Positions 46,790 through 60,200 of a stretch of DNA of 64,000 nucleotides are shown here, piece after piece. A program made the position numbers and the translations under genes. A model generated the notes under the pieces. That model searched no databases, was not told the DNA's origin, and worked only from the letters and a program-made list of their open reading frames with translations. The number at the start of each line of letters is the position of its first letter. Within the stretch, counting starts at the first letter, position 1. The stretch is from contig WNNJ02000455.1 in NCBI GenBank assembly GCA_012934845.2, positions 1 through 64,000 on the forward strand, in the 5' to 3' direction. Source of the DNA: Pomphorhynchus laevis. Lineage: Eukaryota > Acanthocephala > Palaeacanthocephala > Echinorhynchida > Pomphorhynchidae.

Positions 46790-47975
46790 TGACTGCACAG
46801 GTATATCAATTTAAAATTATAAAATGATATAATTATCATTTCATAATATCTTATGGTATTGTTTCGTGAAATTTACGTGTTCCTCGGGATTTGAACTACT
46901 AAATTTGTGATTAAAGTTACACTAATCATTTGACTCTTTTTTAATAATAGTGAAATATTGATTAAGTTCATTCCCGTTCAATACTATGTCACTAAAGCGT
47001 AAAAATCATCAAAAATGTAAAAAATATTTTTGCAGAAAGTGTAAAATACATCGCTTGATCATAAATCTCTGGAATAATTTAGGACTACATGGATGTTGTA
47101 TAAGCAAAATTAGTCAGCCAAGGGGTCTCCTTGGGTATATATATTAATTATATTTATATTAATTATTCAAGGGTCTGCGACATAATGCTATTAGCTTTTC
47201 TGAGAGACAGTTATAGACACTTTGCATTTGCGATATATTTCGACATGCAAACGTCATTTAAAACTCAATACCTTGAATATTATCAACAATGTTAACAATA
47301 ACAACAGCTTACATCACTTTACAAATTTTACGAGCATAAATCCTTGTATAATTTGCAAATGCTGATACTTATCGCTTAAACTGTAGTGGTTGTAGGCAAA
47401 CCATATTATGATAAAAATCATGACTCATTTTATATATCCATAGCGGTCTTTCATTTTTATCTATGATAATACATAGCGAAAAACAACATAATACTCTACT
47501 ACTGAAGGTAGAAAATTTGAGAAACGTCTGTACTATCAACTTCAGGTAAAGATATTCCTAATTTTTCAAATCTGAATTGTTGCTTATTTACTCCTTTATT
47601 TTTACATATAGACGTTGTTATATACTAAAAATGACTACCATATTTGACATGTTAAGTTATTTCCTTAAGTTAATATTTTTAATCCTTAAGTTATAAATAT
47701 GTTTTTAACTGATTTATGGCAAACTATATTCTTAGATGCTATTTTATGTATTTAAAATTTAAATTTAAAGTATAAATTTCTTAACCAGAACATTTGGAAT
47801 GCATTACAATACAATTTCAAATTCATAAATATAAGTTTTATTACATCAAACTGAAGACTAAAATGTATATATTTTATAAGTGATTTCACTAATCAAGTTA
47901 TAAACGATTATAATCTCTTATAAAATGTGCTTTAAAGATAGATTTAAAATGTCTTATCGTAAATTGTGTTTTTAT
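46790..47975. other. No gene recognised
   Basis: AT-rich sequence without readable domains or repeats that I can name. Confidence 0.35.
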
Positions 47976-47979
47976 TATG

Positions 47980-49615
47980 GTGATATCAATTACAGAAGCA
48001 CTCAGTCCTCAAGACAAGAAGCCAACAAGACAACGTCATCTGCCTATAGCAGAGATGGTATTCTAATAGAAACGAACTGTAGACCGACATCCGTCAGCGC
48101 AGCCCGTCTCGAAATTTTGTCCATGTAAACAAGAAACAAAATTGTAGACAAAGGACAACCCTGACGAGGCCTAACGCCTACTGGAAATGATTCAGACTTC
48201 CTACCTAAAACACGAACAACTCATACTATGTTCATACAGAGAAGCCACAGCTACTCGAAGATAGTGTGGTACTCCATATTCCCTTAGTACCTCCCACAAC
48301 TTCTCTCGCGAAACTCGGTCGAACGCCTTCTCCAAATCTACAAAGCACATCTAAACAGGTTGAGTGAACTCCCAAGACCATTCAAGGATAGTTGAGAGAG
48401 TAAAGAGCTGATCCGTAGTTCCACGACCTGGACGAAAGCCGCATTGTTTATCTTGCAAATGTCCCTCAATTATGGGCCGTATCATTAACTCAAGTATCCT
48501 AGCAAATAGCTTACCAGTTTGGCTAAGAAAAGTGATGTCCCGATAATTGTAACACACTCTTCGGTCACCTTCCTTAAAGATCGGTACCACCACCCCAATT
48601 CGCTACTCACTCGGAACCTAGCCCGACTTCAATGCAATGTTGAAGATCTGTGTTAGCCACTTCATGTCAACAACGTCAAGAGCCTTTAAAGCGTCAGGTC
48701 GAATCTCGTCTACTTTATAAGACTTGCCATTACAAAGTTTCTTAACAACAGCAATGACCTCTTCCAAAGAGATTAGCACTTCCGTTGGTTCTTAAGGCTC
48801 TATTTCTACAAGAGAAGGCATATCCACCGGATAAACGAGACTCATATAATGATATTTCCAACAACAAAGAATTTATTCAATGTCTGTCAGCATAGATAAT
48901 CTCTTGTCATAGAGAGAGTTTGAGGAGTTTTCTGCTTTTTAACACAAAGGTTCATGATTGTCTTCCAGATTATCTTCGAAGCTTACCTATAATAAAGTTC
49001 TTAGTGCTCTCCAAACTTATCCTAATCCTCCTTCTAAACTTCGGTAACTGCTCGAGGTCAAGCTCTCTTTGCTCTTCCGTACTTGTCTACAGTTTCCACT
49101 GATTTATCTGGTAAAGTTGCCTTATAAGCCAGCTTCTTCCGTTTGGCAAAATCTCTAACTGTTGGTGTCCACCAAGCAGTTCGAGTATTTTCTCCGCGAC
49201 AAGCACCTAATGCCATCGAGCCACAACTTTTCACAGTTGCTTTGGCAAGCGAGGATCTGAACATCTTTCATTCCTGATGAATGTTCTTCACCTTTACTGG
49301 CAACCGAGAGAAGTCCTCCCAAATGTTGCTAGAAAAATGTTCTTTGACAGAAACATCTGCTAGACGCTCCCAGCATTCCCTCACACAACGTTTGGGTTTA
49401 CCATGCTTGTCTAGCATCCGGTCCTGCCATCGAAGTTTACTAAATACAAGGTAGTGATCGGTTGACAGCTCAGTCGCTCTCTTCACACGAGTACCCAGAA
49501 CATAACGTCGCAGATCAGATGAAACGATTACAAAATCGATCATTGATCTTTGACTGAGAGAATCCTGATGCCATGTGCATCTATGGATCTCCTTATGTTC
49601 AAACATTATATACAA
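47980..49615 (-). mobile_element. LINE family D, endonuclease and RT, 5'-truncated
   Basis: In order on the minus strand: endonuclease C-terminus (49615-49268, 'CTWHQDSLSQRSMIDFVIVS', then 'ELSTDHYLVFSKLRWQD' with the catalytic SDH reading TDH), linker (49264-49058, 'TAWWTPTVRDFAKRKKLAY'), RT fingers (48593-48351, 'FKEGDRRVCYNYRDITFLS', 'QCGFRPGRGTTDQLFTL'), motif A (near 48350-48240, 'CFVDLEKAFDRVSREKLWE'), motif B (near 48170, 'RPRQGCPLSTILFLVYMD') and motif C ('ADDVV' near 48030, preceded by a stop where Tyr or Phe is expected). Stops and frame changes make it inactive. Clade not assigned. Confidence 0.7.
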
Positions 49616-49984
49616 GCAATAAATAATGATAATACCATTATTATCAAATAATGAATGTGTTATAATTCAAACTTGAAAGAAATCATTGTGATATCTTGGT
49701 ATTTTTATAAATTTATAACGACGACACAAATCTGTTGTCACTATAATGCAATCATATGTATTTCTGACCTCCACCGTTTTCCTTTATATCCTCATTTTTT
49801 ACCTGCGATCACTAACTTTATATTTGGTCACACATTAGTATAGGGAATACGAAAATATAGTATCTGAGCAAAATGTAATTTGAAATGCTCATTTGGGAAT
49901 TGATTAATATATTTAATTTCTTACAAAACTTAATTTTATTATAATAAAATATAATATTTTTATTTATATATGTCCTTGATACAG

Positions 49985-50125
49985 AGGAGGACAGTCTTCT
50001 TCTGCATCAAGTAGTGAGAGGGATCTGGCACTGATGAGTCATTGTAATGACGAAACGGCATTCGTCATTCTTTCGCGTCTGGCTTACATGTTTTACAAGA
50101 AATTCACGCGGAATGGTCTCACTCG
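49985..50125 (+). repeat. Repeat H0, copy 2
   Basis: Close copy of 6585-6735, from the 'agtagtgagagggatctgg' segment to 'cacgcggaatggtctcactc'. Confidence 0.7.
50027..50083 (+). ncRNA. Hammerhead ribozyme, decayed copy
   Basis: CTGATGA (50031-50037), stem II GTCAT/ATGAC with a TGTA loop, GAAA (50052-50055) and the GTC site ending at 50079 are all kept. Stem I reads GGCA against TGGC, leaving one G-G mismatch, so cleavage is probably impaired. Confidence 0.6.
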
Positions 50126-50389
50126 TTAAATTAATTTTATTAATAAATTAAATAAATAAAATGATTTAACGAAAATATAACGCTATTGTAGTAATTGAAT
50201 CACTTAATGGTTGATGTTGTAAAATTAATGATTAACAATTTATTACTGACAGACTACTATCGTTTACCGATCATTATATACTATAATGATCGGTAAACAT
50301 TATTTATTGCTTATTTACAAGCAGTAAATAATGGTGATACCAGCATTATTATCAAATAATGACTGTGATATAATTCAAACTTGAAAGTG

Positions 50390-51256
50390 GATTTTCTCGA
50401 TTTAGCGTTTGCTAGTTTATCAAAGTAGTAATAAGCTTTTGAAAATATTAATACCTTTAAATTTAACGATAAAGGACAATTATTTAAAAATTTATACTAC
50501 CTAATTGCAGATACGCGTTTAAAGTTGTATCGCTTTATAGTTATAGCCGTGTTTTATGACGAACGTAATATTTTATGAAAGGAGTGGTTTATTTAAAGTG
50601 TGCCTTCTTTGTTTCCTTTTTTGAGTCATATTTACACGCTTAACATTGAAACGTTTGAGATAACAAAGTACAAACTAAACACTTTATTTTTAAAATTCAC
50701 CACAACAATTTAGAAATTTATCATAAAAATTCAAAATGTTAAACGTATCAAATTAAAAACATCAAAAATTTAATTTATATCAATTACGTTGAAAATGTTA
50801 AATTAATAACAAATTTAATTTTTCAAAACTAGTAAGGAATTCAGCTGTCTGGCGAAACAGCACATTATCTATAGTATTTTTATTATATTCTAATATTATA
50901 ATATTTAATTAAGTGATAATATTTATATTATTCTAATTAATTATTAAAATATAATGTTTAATAATTTGAAGTAATTTTACTAAAATAATTACAAACAATA
51001 TGTGAAAAATATTTTCAACGAGAAAAATATTTTCAATGTGAGTTGCGTAATTGTTTATTGTACATGTGAAAAAAATCTGTCTTAAGGAAAACTTAACAAT
51101 GTGTTCAAAACTATGAATTTCTATTTAAGCAACAAGTGCTTAAGCTGTCACATCATAATATGATAACTAAGTTAAATGGTATTTTTATGATCATTCTGTT
51201 TGCGTAAACTATTTAGAGTAGTGAATTTAAAAAGTAATTGGCAAAAAACGAAGACA
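50390..51256. other. Upstream region of the gene starting at 51257
   Basis: AT-rich, with no recognised element. It includes the presumed promoter and 5' untranslated region of the unknown three-exon gene. The frame is open upstream of the ATG to about 51200. Confidence 0.35.
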
Positions 51257-54200
51257 ATGGACATTTTACCATATACAGTGACACCTGTAATTGCCAATAC
51301 TTCTTATGGTCAACTAATTGTGGATCCATTACATCAATACTATTATCCCTATCAAATGAAATCCATGACACCAGACAAAATGTCGCCAAATAATCAAAAT
51401 ATTGCGAATGGCGGCCTTTCTCCTCATTTGAATGGTGTGTTTTTTGGATACTCACTTACGGTTGTGAAATTGCAGCATCTAAACGAAGAAATCATAAGAT
51501 CAGTACTTCACTCTGCTCTGTTTAATGAAAATAAAATAGGTATTTATAATAATTTACTCTTAATTAGTATAATCGTTTTTATGGTTAATCGTTACCTTAT
51601 CATTCGCTTACTTTCAAAAATGAAAATTTTTACTTTGATTACCTCAATTTTCTTTCTTCATTATATAGAAACAGATTTTATTTCGAATAAAATTTTATTC
51701 GGCATTTCGATACCTACCGCTATTATCAGGAATTACAAATTTAATAAAATAAGAATTTAAATTAAGCTAAAATATATATATATATCAAACTCATTAAATC
51801 ATTATATTTTCAAGCAAAAATCATGAATAGTAAATTTTAGTTGTAAATATCCATATTTTGAAATGTGAAAATTACATATTACGGATTTAAACAAATTTAG
51901 CAAACAAATTTGAATTTGTCAAGTCGAAAGTATAACTTTTTAAAATAGAAATTTAAAATATAAATTTATAAATAGAACGTTATATTATTGCGTAATAAGT
52001 AATAATAATAAAGTAAGAATAATAATATTCTTACGTAATAATAAAGTAAGCAAATTTAACAATTAACAAATTTACTTTTAGGCGAATGGAAATTAGTGGT
52101 CATAGAACTGAAGTCAAAATAAAAAGATATAAATAAAAGTATACAGAATTATAAAAGTTATAAGAGAAGTAAAACGACAAAAATAAAAAAAATAGTTTCG
52201 TCGTTTTAATATTCCCCAATTTAATAGTAGTATAGCTTGTATTGAAATCGACTAAAGCTAATGAACTGCACTATAAGATCAATAAGGTTATTTTCGTTTC
52301 TTTATAATTTAAATAAACTCAATTTGAAGAATAAAGAAATTATAAATCAAAGTATAGTTATCAATATATTATATATTACTATTAATATAATTTGTATATT
52401 AATATATTTTTAATTGTTAAGTAGTTATAAATATATAATAGATAAATTGTAATACATATTATACCATAAAAATATATTTAATATTTAAAACCATTAAAGT
52501 CAATGACAAATAATATGTTCTATTTTTGCAAAATATTATTTGAAATCAACAATTAAGAATTTTATGTAGATAATTAATTTATTATAGTTATTAATTATAG
52601 GTTTCAAAGTGTAAATAAGTACAATGTATAAGTTTAAACATTGTATTAAGCAAATTGAGAAGTCAATGTAAAATTTTATTGTTACAAATTTTCGATCAAT
52701 ACTGCGATCATCATCAGGAATATTAGGTACCTGATGATGATCACAGTAGTGATCGAAATTTTGTAACAATAAAATTTTACATTGACTTCTCTCGATTTAC
52801 TTAATTTTAAAAACAATGGAGTCTGCTTACACAATGATCTCCGCACAGCATGATCGAGAGGCTTTGCTTATGTTCCTGATGATGATCGCAGTAGTAATCA
52901 AAATTTTGTAGCAATAAAATTTTACATTGACTTATCTCGATTTACTTAATTAAACAATGGAGTCTGCTTACGCAATAATATATTCTAATAAAGTAAATTT
53001 TAAAAGTATGTATTTGATGAATTATTAATTCACTGTATGTTTATTTCTTAGTAATAAATACAATTTATGTAAATATTAACTGAAATGTACATTATTCTTG
53101 ATATACATTTATCTTTATTGTTCTCGATGTAATTTACTATATTAGCAATAAAATATGCAAATTTGTTTGTAAATAAGTAAAACGTTTAGAATTTTGTGTA
53201 AATATTTATATATTAATTTTCAATATGTCGAGCAATGCAATTTTTAATAAAAATAATGAAATATGCTAATTAGTAAAATGTTTATATATATTTTTATTTA
53301 TTTGTAAGTCCGAAAGAAACTGACAAAGATAATTAAATTATTTGTGACAACGTTTCAACTCTCTAGGGGTCTTCCCCAAGTCAAATAGATTGCGTGTTTA
53401 AGCTGTTAAATATTTTTGTTCTCAAAAATATTTAAGAACAAAAATATTTAACAGCTTAAACACACAATCTATTTGACCTGAGGAAGACCCCTAGAGACTT
53501 AAAACGTTGTCACAAATAATTTACTTATCTTTGTCAGTTTCTTTCGGACTTTAAAATATATGATCGAATCCATGATGGATCCTGACCGGCAGCTTCAATC
53601 TACATTTTCATTATATATGATAGTGGTGCACGGACATGCTAATTAAATAACGGGTCCAGGATTTCTTACGAAATGCGGCATTTATAGAAAATGATATTGC
53701 TTGATATACTAGACTTTGGGCCTACTTGCGGGTAACCTCGATTGTATGTTTTACGAAAATAAATTTTCAAGTTCAAAAAAATAATATTATTCTGTAAATC
53801 GATGTAATTTGGAAGATTACTAATAAAATATGCTAATTATGTAAATAATGTTTGTATTTTTGATAAAAACGCAGCTTTGCTAAAAATTAACTTCGCATAA
53901 TGATAAATTGTTCCCTACTATAATTTCGCAATAATTTTTATAGCAAATCCTGTTTCCATTCAAGTCGTCGATGAAGGATTAATAATCAGAGCGACAGACT
54001 CAACACAAAATCACAGTTCATTCTCGAATATTAATGTCTTTTTTGACTTAATTGAGTCAGTTTATTTTGATTCTTTCATTCCTGAATTACTGAGTTTGAT
54101 TTGTTTTGATATAAAAGGTGATGCCTACCCGAGAACAATGTTTACGTATATGATGAATAGTTATGACACTTTAGCGTTAAAGGCAACAATTGAAGATCAC

Positions 54201-57200
54201 GTGAGAGCACACCGACAACATTGCCAATTGAATAATATTAGAGTAAAACAACGTGTCAATCAATTTAGCACAAAACATCATAGTAGCAAGTACTGTGGAA
54301 TTTCAAGTTTGAATGGAAGGGTAAAATTTGACGTTCCTTCTACCGGTCCCACTAGTCAAAATATTGGTCATAGAAAATCTTTAATGAAAGCGTACGCGAA
54401 TAACATAGAAGCTATTGACTCATGTGCTGCTTTAAGAAGAAATGCTAGACGTAGGTCAGATATAATTACGACGGCTTTTAAAGATTACACAAAAGACGGA
54501 ACACGATTCCTACGTGAAATAAGAAATGATCGCAAATTTGATTATGATAAAAAAATAGAATCATATAAAAAAACACACCCGAAAAATGCAACTTATCGAT
54601 ACAAGAGTGTAAACAATTCCGACAGCTCAACGAGCAGCTATGTTGGACATACAAGTAGACGAGATAGACTATATACAGTCAATAATAGAAGTATATCCTT
54701 TTCACCCATGTTACTGCGAGGCAATAAGCATTCGAATGATAAGATTGCAGGCAGTATGCAATTACAGGGTTCACCGTCTAGAAATATTACAAGGTGCATG
54801 TCGACATTAAGTATTAATAATTCTCGAATTGAAAACGATAAAGACACCTTTCAGGACCGTCGATCAAATTATATGACTAACCAGAAAAATAATCAGCCGA
54901 GAAAAATGGGTATATATAACAGGTACGTGTTTTTAAAAAATCATTTGAAAATTATCGGCAATCGCGCTCATTACAGCAAATTTTAAAAGCAAACAAACTT
55001 AAATGCAAGCCAATAAATGACACAGCTTTAAATGCAAAATGGGTATTATGCTTTAGTTCTTGTATACTCTATTATAGTATTTTCCATTTTATCGTCTAGG
55101 ACAGCCAACATATTCCAAATTGATAATAAGATAATATTAAGACAAATTATTAATTTAAGACAAATTTATATAATATAATATTTTTATCTTTAATCATATA
55201 AAGTATATTCTGATGTTATATTAAGTATTTATTTTTGTAAAATCCTTCACAAAAAGTGAAGGATTTCAACGATTTCGATTATTGCTTATATTCCGTTTCT
55301 ATAGTAGAACATCTTGTTTTGTCGGTGAATGTATATTTTGTTTTATCGATGTTTATCTGTTTCGATGCATATAAGCATCGAAAGTATATATAAAGATATA
55401 CAGATATACAGATAAGTATATCTTCAATTTCGAAAATATTTTGTTTCGATAAAATACTCAATTTCAAATATTTTCAATTTCGAAAATATTTTGTTTTTAA
55501 TTGTACTTGATTGCATCTGTGAGCTGAAATTTTTCTGATTGTGGCACGATATTATCCTCACAGGTATTGATCTTATTTTTGATAGAGCAGGACGCTACTA
55601 ATCAGCCTGGGTGGGTCTGATCAGCTGATGACACAGACCTCATTTTATATACTCATTTTATAACTATAAAATGATTAATAATTTTTATTCAATAAGCGAA
55701 CAAATTTATCCAGAAAGCCTTATTCTTAACAAAACCAATATTAATGATAAAGAAGGTATATATCTAGATATGAACATTAAATTAACATCAATTAAACTAC
55801 TTTTAATTTATATCGTAAAAATGACATATTTAAATTTACAAGAAACATATTTTTGCATGAGCATTCATGCATACCATATAATATAAAATATAATACATTA
55901 AATAATGAAATTTTAAGAATTGCAACAATATGTAATGATATTGGCTTTCTTCAAAATCATTTAAATAATTTAATAGATACATATTTTAAACTAGGTTACT
56001 ATAAAAAACCATCAAACAGAAAATAGTAAAATATATAAATCAACACAGAATTTTTAAAAATAAATTTAAACTCTTAAGTGGCAAATTTTTATAGATGGAT
56101 AATGAATTATACTTTGTGTTAGAATAAGATACTATATAATTAAATTTCATCGGAGGAAATACGTCCTTAACACATATTTGGCCCCCTTCTATGCTGGGTA
56201 GAGGAGTTAGGGGCAGAAATCTGATAGCATAGCAGTTCCTCCTGATGACCTCTAATCCTTATTATGATACGACATCTGTTATTTATTAGTCAATTCACAA
56301 AAATGACTTTTATTTTAAATTTCAATTTTCCATTTTAACTTGATTTAAATTATAAAAAATCTTATAACAATTATTTATTTTATTATTTAATTATTAAATT
56401 TTGATTTAGCATTATGTTTTGTTTATTTTATAATTATATTAAATACGCAGACTCGGTTAGCTAATTTGATTGATATAAAAATATATTGTATTAAATCTTA
56501 TATAATAATTTATTATTTATCTTTATTTTTTATATGTAGTATAAAATACATAGACTCAGTTATCTGATTTGTTCTACTGACATGTTATTATTGACATATA
56601 GAATTTGTATTCCCTGTAATAAAACCTCTATCAGAAATACTGAAACAATGCATTATTGATATGACATTATTATTTTAGACTAATTTTCAAGTAAGTTTGA
56701 ATAATTCTTTATATTTATAGTTCAGAATTATATATCAATAAAATATTATTTAAATATTTAATTTACATTATATATTTCTCAGCACGGTCCTAAGCCCGTG
56801 GTGAGAAAGGAGCAGGGTTGGCGATAAACTTCGTGACAAGCCAGCCGTAAAAACACCCATCGCATCAACATTATGAAATACTGTCTCAATAAACTTCGTG
56901 AAAGGCAACTACAATGGCCCGGCCACAGTCGGACTTCGTAACGAAGCGGAACAAACGTTGAAGAAAAAGAAGAATTTACATTATACAAATCAACAAAATA
57001 TTATTAGAAATTTATTTAAACTATCAAAATTTAAAAAATTCATAGGTTGATAATAAACAACTTGCTTTTTATTTGAATAAGGTACACCAGATAATCAAAT
57101 TTCATCAGAGCAAACAAGTCGTTAGAATGTATTTGGCCCCGCTGCTATATTGGGTAGAGGAATAGGGACCGAAACCTGATAACATAGCAGTTCATCGTGA

Positions 57201-60200
57201 TGACCTCTAATCCTTTTTCTAATGCATCGCCTGTTATTTATTAGTCAATTCATAAAAATAGACTTATTTGATATTTCAATTTTAAATTTTACTTTGAATA
57301 AGTTATATGAAATCTTATACAAAATTAAAATTATAATTTATAATTATATTAATTATTAATTAAAAATAATTATTTATTATTTATTATTAATCTTTATTTT
57401 TGATATATATAATACGAACACTCAGTTATGGTGAATTAAGGAAAATGTTATCAAAAGGGTATAAATTCGCTATATAATGACCTAAATGTTTACTTTGGTA
57501 AGCTGATTTATAGTAAAAGCTCAAATATATCAAAGATAAACATTTGGAAAGATTATATATTTGATAAAATTAAAAATAAAATGAAAATAACAAACAATTA
57601 TAAAAGGAAAGATAAAATTAATAAAGATATATGAACTTACTAAATTAAAGGATAACCATATAATAACAACTATTGATAAAGCTAGTAATAACTTTGTCTT
57701 CATATGCAAAAAGCTTTATTATGATATACTAATGAAAGAGGTTAATTCTAATGATTTAAATGTAAATCCAACATATGAACGTAGTGAGTTGAGTTTAGAA
57801 ACAATTATTACAAGTCATTGTTCTATAATGGATAAAAAGGGTATAAAGGTTGAATCAGATAATAAAACTATACCTTTATTATATTGGAATCCAAAATTAC
57901 ATAAAAATCCAATAAAACCTAGGTTCATATGTAGTGCGTTTAAATGTACATTAAAACCACTTTCGGTTTATATGAATAAAATACTTAAAGTAATTAAAGC
58001 ACACTTTAAAAAATATTGCAAGGTAATCGAAATTAATACTGGTATAAAACTCTATTTCGGTATTAATTCTACAAAAGAATTTTTAGAACAGACAAAAGGA
58101 ATAAATTTTCAAAATATAAATACATACGATTTTAGTACGCTTTATACAAATCTAGATTTAGTAGATATTAAAGAAGCGTTAGTAAAATTAATTAATCTTA
58201 TATTCGGAAAAAGATATACATATATATGTTATAATAATTATAACGTCTATCTAAAGAAAATTAAATCATCAAGTAAATATAAATATACGGATAAAATTGA
58301 ATTAATAGAATCTTCAAATATTTTGATAAATCAAAATTATTTAGAAGTAAGGAAATCCATATTAGCACATAAAAGTGTTCTACTGAGAGGTTATAATAGA
58401 CCGATTGCAACTAACTTATTTTTGAGCTTTATAGAATATGAATTTGTTCATAACTGTTAAAAATAAATCTAAACTATATAAAGATATAAAATATGTTTCG
58501 ATATATTGATGATATACGTGTATTTAATTCTAATAATTTTTATTCAATAAGTGAACAAATTTATCCAGAAAGCCTTATTCTTAACAAAACCAATATTAAT
58601 GATAAAGAAGGTGTATATCCAGATATGAAAATTAAATTAACATTAACTAAAACTACTATTAATTTATATCGTAAAGATGTCATATTTATATTTACAAGAA
58701 ACATATTTTAAATCAGCATAAACGCATAACATATTAAGAATTGCAACAATTTGTAACGATATAAATTAATAGTAGGCAATAAGCTAACTATTGCCATACT
58801 TAGTAACGATATTGACTTTCTCCAAAATCATTTAAAGAATTTAATATATGCATATTTTAAACTAGGTTACCTTAAAAATAACATCAAACAGAATAGAGTT
58901 ATAATACATAATATATTTATAAAGTTATATAATTATAGTATATAGTTATAATATAGTTAAGTTATATAACTATAGTTATATAGTTATATAAATATATAGT
59001 TATATAGTCATACATAGTTATAATGTATAGTTATATATTATAATATATAATCAAACAGTTATAATACTAACCTTATAGTTATAAAATGAGTATATAAAAT
59101 GAGTAAATAGTGAATCTTTAAAACTATAAAGTGTATTGAATTGACTACCAACGTTTATTAATATCAGGACAAGAATTGTTAAACCACATATGATGCATAT
59201 TCTAAAAGATGAGATTCGTTCACACGATGCAACGTGCGCTTTGATAATACAGGCTCAACGTAGTCTTCTATTCGACCACATTGTATATAAACCTTATAAC
59301 GCAGTGATCACTGCCACTATGATCAGTGTGTTTTATTTATGTTAATAAATATATAGCAAATATAATATATCCAGGTTTTATTACTAAAGTACTGACCTAA
59401 TAGTAAAATATGGCTTTTTCGTTTTTATATTTGTATAAATAGATTTGTAATATTTTGAGTCTGTATTTAATCTACTTTTTCATATCTTATTCGATTTTTG
59501 AATACATTTATTTTAATTTATTTTCATATTATACAAATAAAAGGTGTTCCGATGATTGGTAAAAGTAGCCCAATTATAGCTTACTTGTTTTTAAACTTTA
59601 TAGAATATGAATTTGTTCATAACTATGTAAAAAACAAATTTAAACTATATAAAGATATGAAATAGGTTTCGATATATTGATGATATATGTGTATTTAACT
59701 CTAATAATCTTTATCCAATAAATGAACAAATTTATCCAGAAAGCCATATTCTTATATTATCATCCAAATAACCGTTATCCAAATGACCTTCACCCAAATG
59801 ACCGCCACCCAAATGACCGCCACCCAAATGACCGTCACCCAAATGACCGCCACCCAAATAACCGCCACCTAAATGACCGCCACCCGAATGACCGCCACCC
59901 AAATGACCGCCACCCAAATGAACGCCACCCAAATGACCGCCACTCAAATGATCGCTACCCAAATGACCGCCACCCAATTGGCGTTTAATTGCAAATAAGC
60001 ATGTGCATGATATGGCAAATACATCATACAACTAAAATTACCTGTTTGTAATGAACATTCACTTCATTAAAAAGTATCTACAAAGCTTGTTTACATTGTA
60101 CTCAAATGTTGCTAATTGTTCTATTTCAGAATAAAATTTGTAGAAGTTTCGAAAAAAATATCCGCGTTTTTACGTGAAATATTTGACTTTTAGACTTTCT

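Larger units (their letters stand above)
49608..50386 (+). repeat. Direct repeats flanking the second hammerhead copy
   Basis: About 68 bp at 49608-49675 recur at 50320-50386 ('ttattatcaaataatga', then 'tataattcaaacttgaaag'). The repeat H0 copy (49985-50125) lies between. These could be terminal repeats of the element that carries H0; no coding sequence lies inside. Confidence 0.55.

Noticed and set aside
59757-59980. CRISPR-like array
   Set aside because: Repeats are directly contiguous with no spacers, and the genome is animal.
59722-60031. Repeat proteins of 88 and 99 residues on opposite strands
   Set aside because: Both are the 15-bp minisatellite read in frame; unit length divisible by three explains the open frames.
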